Shown here: positions 61,464 to 64,000 of the stretch, piece by piece | Layout of the letters: each line of letters starts with the position of its first letter | Numbering within the stretch: position 1 is the stretch's first letter | Source: Actinomadura rifamycini DSM 43936 | GTDB lineage: Bacteria; Actinomycetota; Actinomycetes; Streptosporangiales; Streptosporangiaceae | Direction of reading: 5' to 3' | NCBI RefSeq assembly: GCF_000425065.1 | Contig: NZ_AULB01000021.1 | Coordinates: 102,346 to 166,345 of the forward strand | DNA length: 64,000 nt | The notes under the pieces: model-generated | What the model was told of the DNA's origin: nothing | The model's database searches: none | The model's input: only the letters and a program-made list of their open reading frames with translations | Position numbers and translations under genes: made by a program

Positions 61464-62214
61464 GATCGCGAACGAGATTCGCTCGTTCACGCTGCCGAGT
61501 GAAGAGAACCCGTTCGAGGAGCTGTCCGCGTCGATTCGCTGGGAGGACGTCGGGAAAGGACGGCTGGGCGCGGTACTCAGCCGGGTCGACGAAGCGGGCG
61601 GTGCGGCTCTTGTGCGCACCACCACGCGATACGGCTCTCCGGCGCAGCGTTTCCGGGCGGTGCATGAGGGGCTGGTGCAGCGGATCCAAGAACGTGCGGG
61701 GCTGACGGTCGGGTTCAACAACGCTCTCGTCGAGCGCTACACGAACGCCTACAAGACCATGGGCGCCCATTCGGACCAGGCTCTCGATCTCGCCGAAGGG
61801 TCGGCCATCGCGGTCTTCTCCTGCTATGAACGCCCGGACGCGGAGCCGTCGAGGAAGCTTATCTTCAGTCGGAAGGGGGGCGGGGAGGAGCGGTTCGAGG
61901 TTTCGCTCGGCCACAGCAGTGTCGTCTTGTTTTCGGTCGAAGCGAATCGGCGGCTCAAGCACAAGATCGTCCTGGATAAGTCCGTTCCGGGGGAAAACCC
62001 GTGGCTGGGCGTGACCTTCCGGACGTCGAAGACCTTCGTCCGCTATCGCGACGGGCACGCGTTCCTGCCGCAGGGTGCACGCCTCACGCCGGCCGATGAG
62101 GAGCAGGCGCACGAGTTCTACCGGCTCCGGCGCCGAGAGAACAACGAGACGGACTTCACCTACCCCCTGCTGACCTACACCATCAGCGAAAGCGACCTGC
62201 TCCCGCCCGTCTGA
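61447..62214 (+). CDS. AlkB-like 2-oxoglutarate/Fe(II) dioxygenase, short form
   Basis: A 255-residue protein with the same core: FNNALVERYTNAYKTMGAHS, Fe ligands His108-x-Asp110, distal His172 (LKHKIVLD) and Arg192 in WLGVTFRTSK. The first of the usual Arg pair is Trp here. It overlaps the upstream gene by 17 nt and begins at TTG 61447 with GGGAG 6 nt before it, so the two proteins are made together. Sequence likeness between them is low outside the core. Confidence 0.7.
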   Translation: MPPEPEIANEIRSFTLPSEENPFEELSASIRWEDVGKGRLGAVLSRVDEAGGAALVRTTTRYGSPAQRFRAVHEGLVQRIQERAGLTVGFNNALVERYTNAYKTMGAHSDQALDLAEGSAIAVFSCYERPDAEPSRKLIFSRKGGGEERFEVSLGHSSVVLFSVEANRRLKHKIVLDKSVPGENPWLGVTFRTSKTFVRYRDGHAFLPQGARLTPADEEQAHEFYRLRRRENNETDFTYPLLTYTISESDLLPPV

Positions 62215-62288
62215 CGCTGATCGCTCACGTCCAGCCCGAGTCCGGATCTCAAGCGGACGCTCACCGCCCGCGCTCCGGTGTCTTCCCC

Positions 62289-62891
62289 TCAGGAAATGTC
62301 CAGCACGCGGGCAAGCGCTGTGACGACCGGGCCGGTGTGGTCGGGAACGTAACGCGCCGCCCACGCTGCGGCCAGCCGGTGGAAGGCGATCAGGTCACGT
62401 TCCGCTTCGGCCAGCAGTCGGCGCAGCTCGGGGACGGACAGCTCGATCGTCGGACCGGCGTCGCGCTCGGCATCGACGGTCAGCCGGACGGTGTCGCCCT
62501 GCCGCTCGGCGTGCGGGGAGGGATCATGCCCCAGCCAACCGGTCGAAGCGCTTCCGTTGATGACCGTGAGCCATTCTCGCCATTCTTCTATGCCGCTGCA
62601 GCAGCCCGGCAACAGCGTCGTACCGGCCGCCGTGTCGGTGACCCGCATCCCGCCCGGTGCGAAGAGCGACTCCTCGGCGAGCATTCCGTGCAGGAAGACC
62701 CCGATCGGGTCACCGGTTCGCGGTTCGCCTTCCACGTCGTCGCTGTTCGTCTCGACGATCCGCATCACGGCTGTGCCGACCTCTACCGAGTCGAGCGCCC
62801 CATGGAGCGGCATGTAGCCGAAGGGCTCCGACCAGGCGACGGGCCAGAGGGTGAACTCCGTCGGCCCGTACATTTCCAGGACCGGCTGCAT
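62289..62891 (-). CDS. Uncharacterised protein convergent with the dioxygenase pair
   Basis: I do not recognise this 200-residue protein. It has no signal or membrane segment. Notable parts are PTEFTLWPVAWSEPFGYMPL, a CCSGIEEWREWL stretch in the middle, and a C-terminal helical end (VPELRRLLAEAERDLIAFHR). ATG 62891 is chosen because AGGTG lies just upstream. Codon pattern and frame support a real gene. Confidence 0.65.
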   Translation of the reverse strand: MQPVLEMYGPTEFTLWPVAWSEPFGYMPLHGALDSVEVGTAVMRIVETNSDDVEGEPRTGDPIGVFLHGMLAEESLFAPGGMRVTDTAAGTTLLPGCCSGIEEWREWLTVINGSASTGWLGHDPSPHAERQGDTVRLTVDAERDAGPTIELSVPELRRLLAEAERDLIAFHRLAAAWAARYVPDHTGPVVTALARVLDIS

Positions 62892-63016
62892 TGTGATCAC
62901 CTGCGAAGTCTGCACGTGTCCGGGCGTCGGCGCTTCTCCATTTCGCGCGGAGGGGAGCTCATGCGGCCCCGGGCGCCTCGCACCCGGAGCACGGCCACTC
63001 CGCGGGGAACGCCAGC

Positions 63017-63050
63017 GGCCGCGGCGGACGGGTGCCCGTCCGCCGCGGCC
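63017..63050. terminator. Hairpin after the disrupted gene
   Basis: A perfect 16-bp stem (GGCCGCGGCGGACGGG and complement) with a 2-nt loop, 31 bp beyond the stop at 63081 on the minus strand. Confidence 0.75.
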
Positions 63051-63080
63051 CCGGCGACGTGTCCGGATGGAGCGCCCGGA

Positions 63081-63726
63081 CTACACAAACCACGGATCCT
63101 TCGGAAAAGTCTGGGTGAGGCGGTCGCGGACGACATCGCGGACGTCCGCTTTGGCGTGCCGGACGATCGGGTCCCAGCAGTGTTCCCTGACCGCACGATG
63201 ATTCGCCGCGTCCGGACACATCAGGACGGCGATGACCCGCACGGGCCACAGGAGCCGCTGCACGTCACCGCCTGCCAGCAGCGCCGCCAGGCTCCCGCCG
63301 CCCGATGCCGCGACGATGCTCGCGAGCACGTGGCGCCAGGCCCAGCCGACCGCTGACTCGACCACTCCCGCCCTCAGCAGCTCGGACGGCAGAGGCTCTT
63401 CGTATCGCTTCTGGAGCAGCGCAGCCTCCACTGCGCGGAAGATACGCCCCCGCATCTCCTCGTAGCGCGCGAGGGCGGCGGCGATCTGCGCCAGCAGTTC
63501 GCACCAGAAGTGCGTTTTTTCTCGCCCATGTTTGGAACTCGTCCATTCGGCGCGGGCCGAGGTGCGCGGCGACCTCGCGCAGCACCCTGCCGTGTGCTGG
63601 GGTGTCGGGGGCGTCCTCGAACGCCATCGCTTGGGCTTTCCCGGCGCACGCGAGCAGTTCGTGGTCTCGGTGCAGCCAGTGGACGACGTCCGCTTGGGCG
63701 CAGCCGATGGCGGCTTGGGCGATCGT
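63081..63726 (-). pseudogene. Uncharacterised gene broken by an IS insertion and a frameshift
   Basis: The 5' part is lost at the insertion-sequence end near 63727. The rest reads TIAQAAIGCAQADVVHWLHR to DEFQTWARK, then changes frame at a run of six A (63515-63520, minus strand). It continues as THFWCELLAQIAAALARYEE through VRDRLTQTFPKDPWFV to TAG 63081. Restoring it needs loss of one base (+1 shift). The family is not recognised; the protein was soluble and helical, at least 214 residues. Confidence 0.7.
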
Positions 63727-64000
63727 CAGTGAAGCTTTTTCAACATGCGTTGAGCTCGCGGTTCTGGAGGACGTGGATGGCCTTGGCGAGGTGACCGGCC
63801 CGGTGGGGGCAACAACGTAGCTTCGTGAGGATCTTCCAGGTCTTGAGCTGGGCGTTGGCTCGTTCGCCCGGTCCGCGGAGCTTGGCGTGGGAGCGGTTGG
63901 CGTCCTTGAGTGGCTCGGGCTTGTTCTTGCCTCTGTAGGGCGTCTGGATGTGCGGATCGGCGCCGACGTAGCCCTTGTCGGCCAGGACCAGCAGCCCGGA
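63727..64000 (-). mobile_element. Insertion sequence, IS5-type (partial, runs off window)
   Basis: The end of the element is taken at CAGTGAAGCTTTTTCAAC (63727-63744), which lies between the broken gene and the transposase stop. The other end is outside, so terminal repeats and target duplication cannot be checked. Confidence 0.65.
63740..64000 (-). CDS. IS5-family DDE transposase, C-terminal 86 residues
   Basis: The visible end reads SGLLVLADKGYVGADPHIQT, RANAQLKTWKILTKLRC and GHLAKAIHVLQNRELNAC. The Asp of LADKGY and the later ERANAQLK segment match the third part of DDE transposases of IS5/DDE_Tnp_4 type. The start lies outside the window. It points the same way as the gene it interrupts. 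Confidence 0.85.
   Translation of the reverse strand, partial: SGLLVLADKGYVGADPHIQTPYRGKNKPEPLKDANRSHAKLRGPGERANAQLKTWKILTKLRCCPHRAGHLAKAIHVLQNRELNAC

Noticed and set aside
63514..63520. Programmed -1 frameshift at A AAA AAC
   Set aside because: The frame needed downstream is +1 (or -2), and the gene already lacks its start because of the IS, so simple decay or a sequencing error is likelier.

Overview
The window is very GC-rich (about 73% by eye). It has GTG/TTG starts, 1- to 4-nt start/stop overlaps, several apparently leaderless promoters and tight operons. Gene content and order (ftsH-folE / folP-folB-folK, holB-tmk-topA, PSP1, DUF5703, MerR plus VIT/VWA) point to a filamentous actinomycete. 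The protein sequences resemble Actinomadura or a related Streptosporangiales genus; that placement is inference. This is a chromosomal backbone interrupted by accessory segments.

Layout. 1-4.5 kb: an ECF sigma factor (cut by the window edge) with its YCII partner, a cytochrome P450, and a MocR-type regulator whose start codon overlaps the start of a divergent EamA exporter. 4.5-8.4 kb: RidA, a pair of bacterial-PH membrane proteins, and an orphan NuoD. A tandem 60-bp repeat lies at 8.5-8.7 kb. 8.7-19.1 kb (minus strand): folate and housekeeping block, DUF3180 <- folK <- folB <- NTF2-like <- folP, folE <- ftsH, hpt, tilS, zincin-like protease and a D-Ala-D-Ala carboxypeptidase. 19.2-31.4 kb: ppa, NlpC/P60 hydrolase, a sigma factor fused to an anti-sigma-like and membrane segment, MerR + VIT/VWA, and three efflux or redox modules each paired with its own regulator (MarR, HxlR, MerR). 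Clear operators sit in several of these gaps.

31.6-37.7 kb: a visibly less GC-rich van cassette. vanH-vanA-vanX, a C39-like cysteine peptidase and a murG paralogue are translationally coupled on the plus strand. They converge on vanS-vanR. The murG copy has lost an internal segment and is out of frame, and a GNAT fragment follows it. The VanA-like ligase keeps His244, and VanX keeps Arg71, His116, Asp123, Glu181 and His184, so D-Ala-D-Lac synthesis and D-Ala-D-Ala removal should work. A conserved promoter-like block of about 55 bp with two RTATCG half-sites 11 bp apart lies upstream of vanH and of vanR. A tRNA-Thr gene borders the island.

38-56.6 kb: S33 lipoprotein peptidase, a ferredoxin reductase-desaturase operon, an SDR plus an alpha/beta hydrolase, a PSP1 protein, a membrane beta-propeller protein, fructosamine kinase, LMW-PTP, a sigma factor with an FtsX-ectodomain membrane partner, holB, MFS-tmk fusion, topA, DUF5703, an M20 peptidase and tRNA-Leu.

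57-64 kb: a second accessory segment. It holds a membrane Ser/Thr kinase, a convergent FHA protein, and an operon of two different AlkB-like 2OG-Fe(II) dioxygenases. An uncharacterised gene follows, then a gene ruined by an IS5-type insertion and a +1 frameshift. The paired dioxygenases beside FHA/kinase genes and the extended van cassette are the best candidates for undescribed biology.
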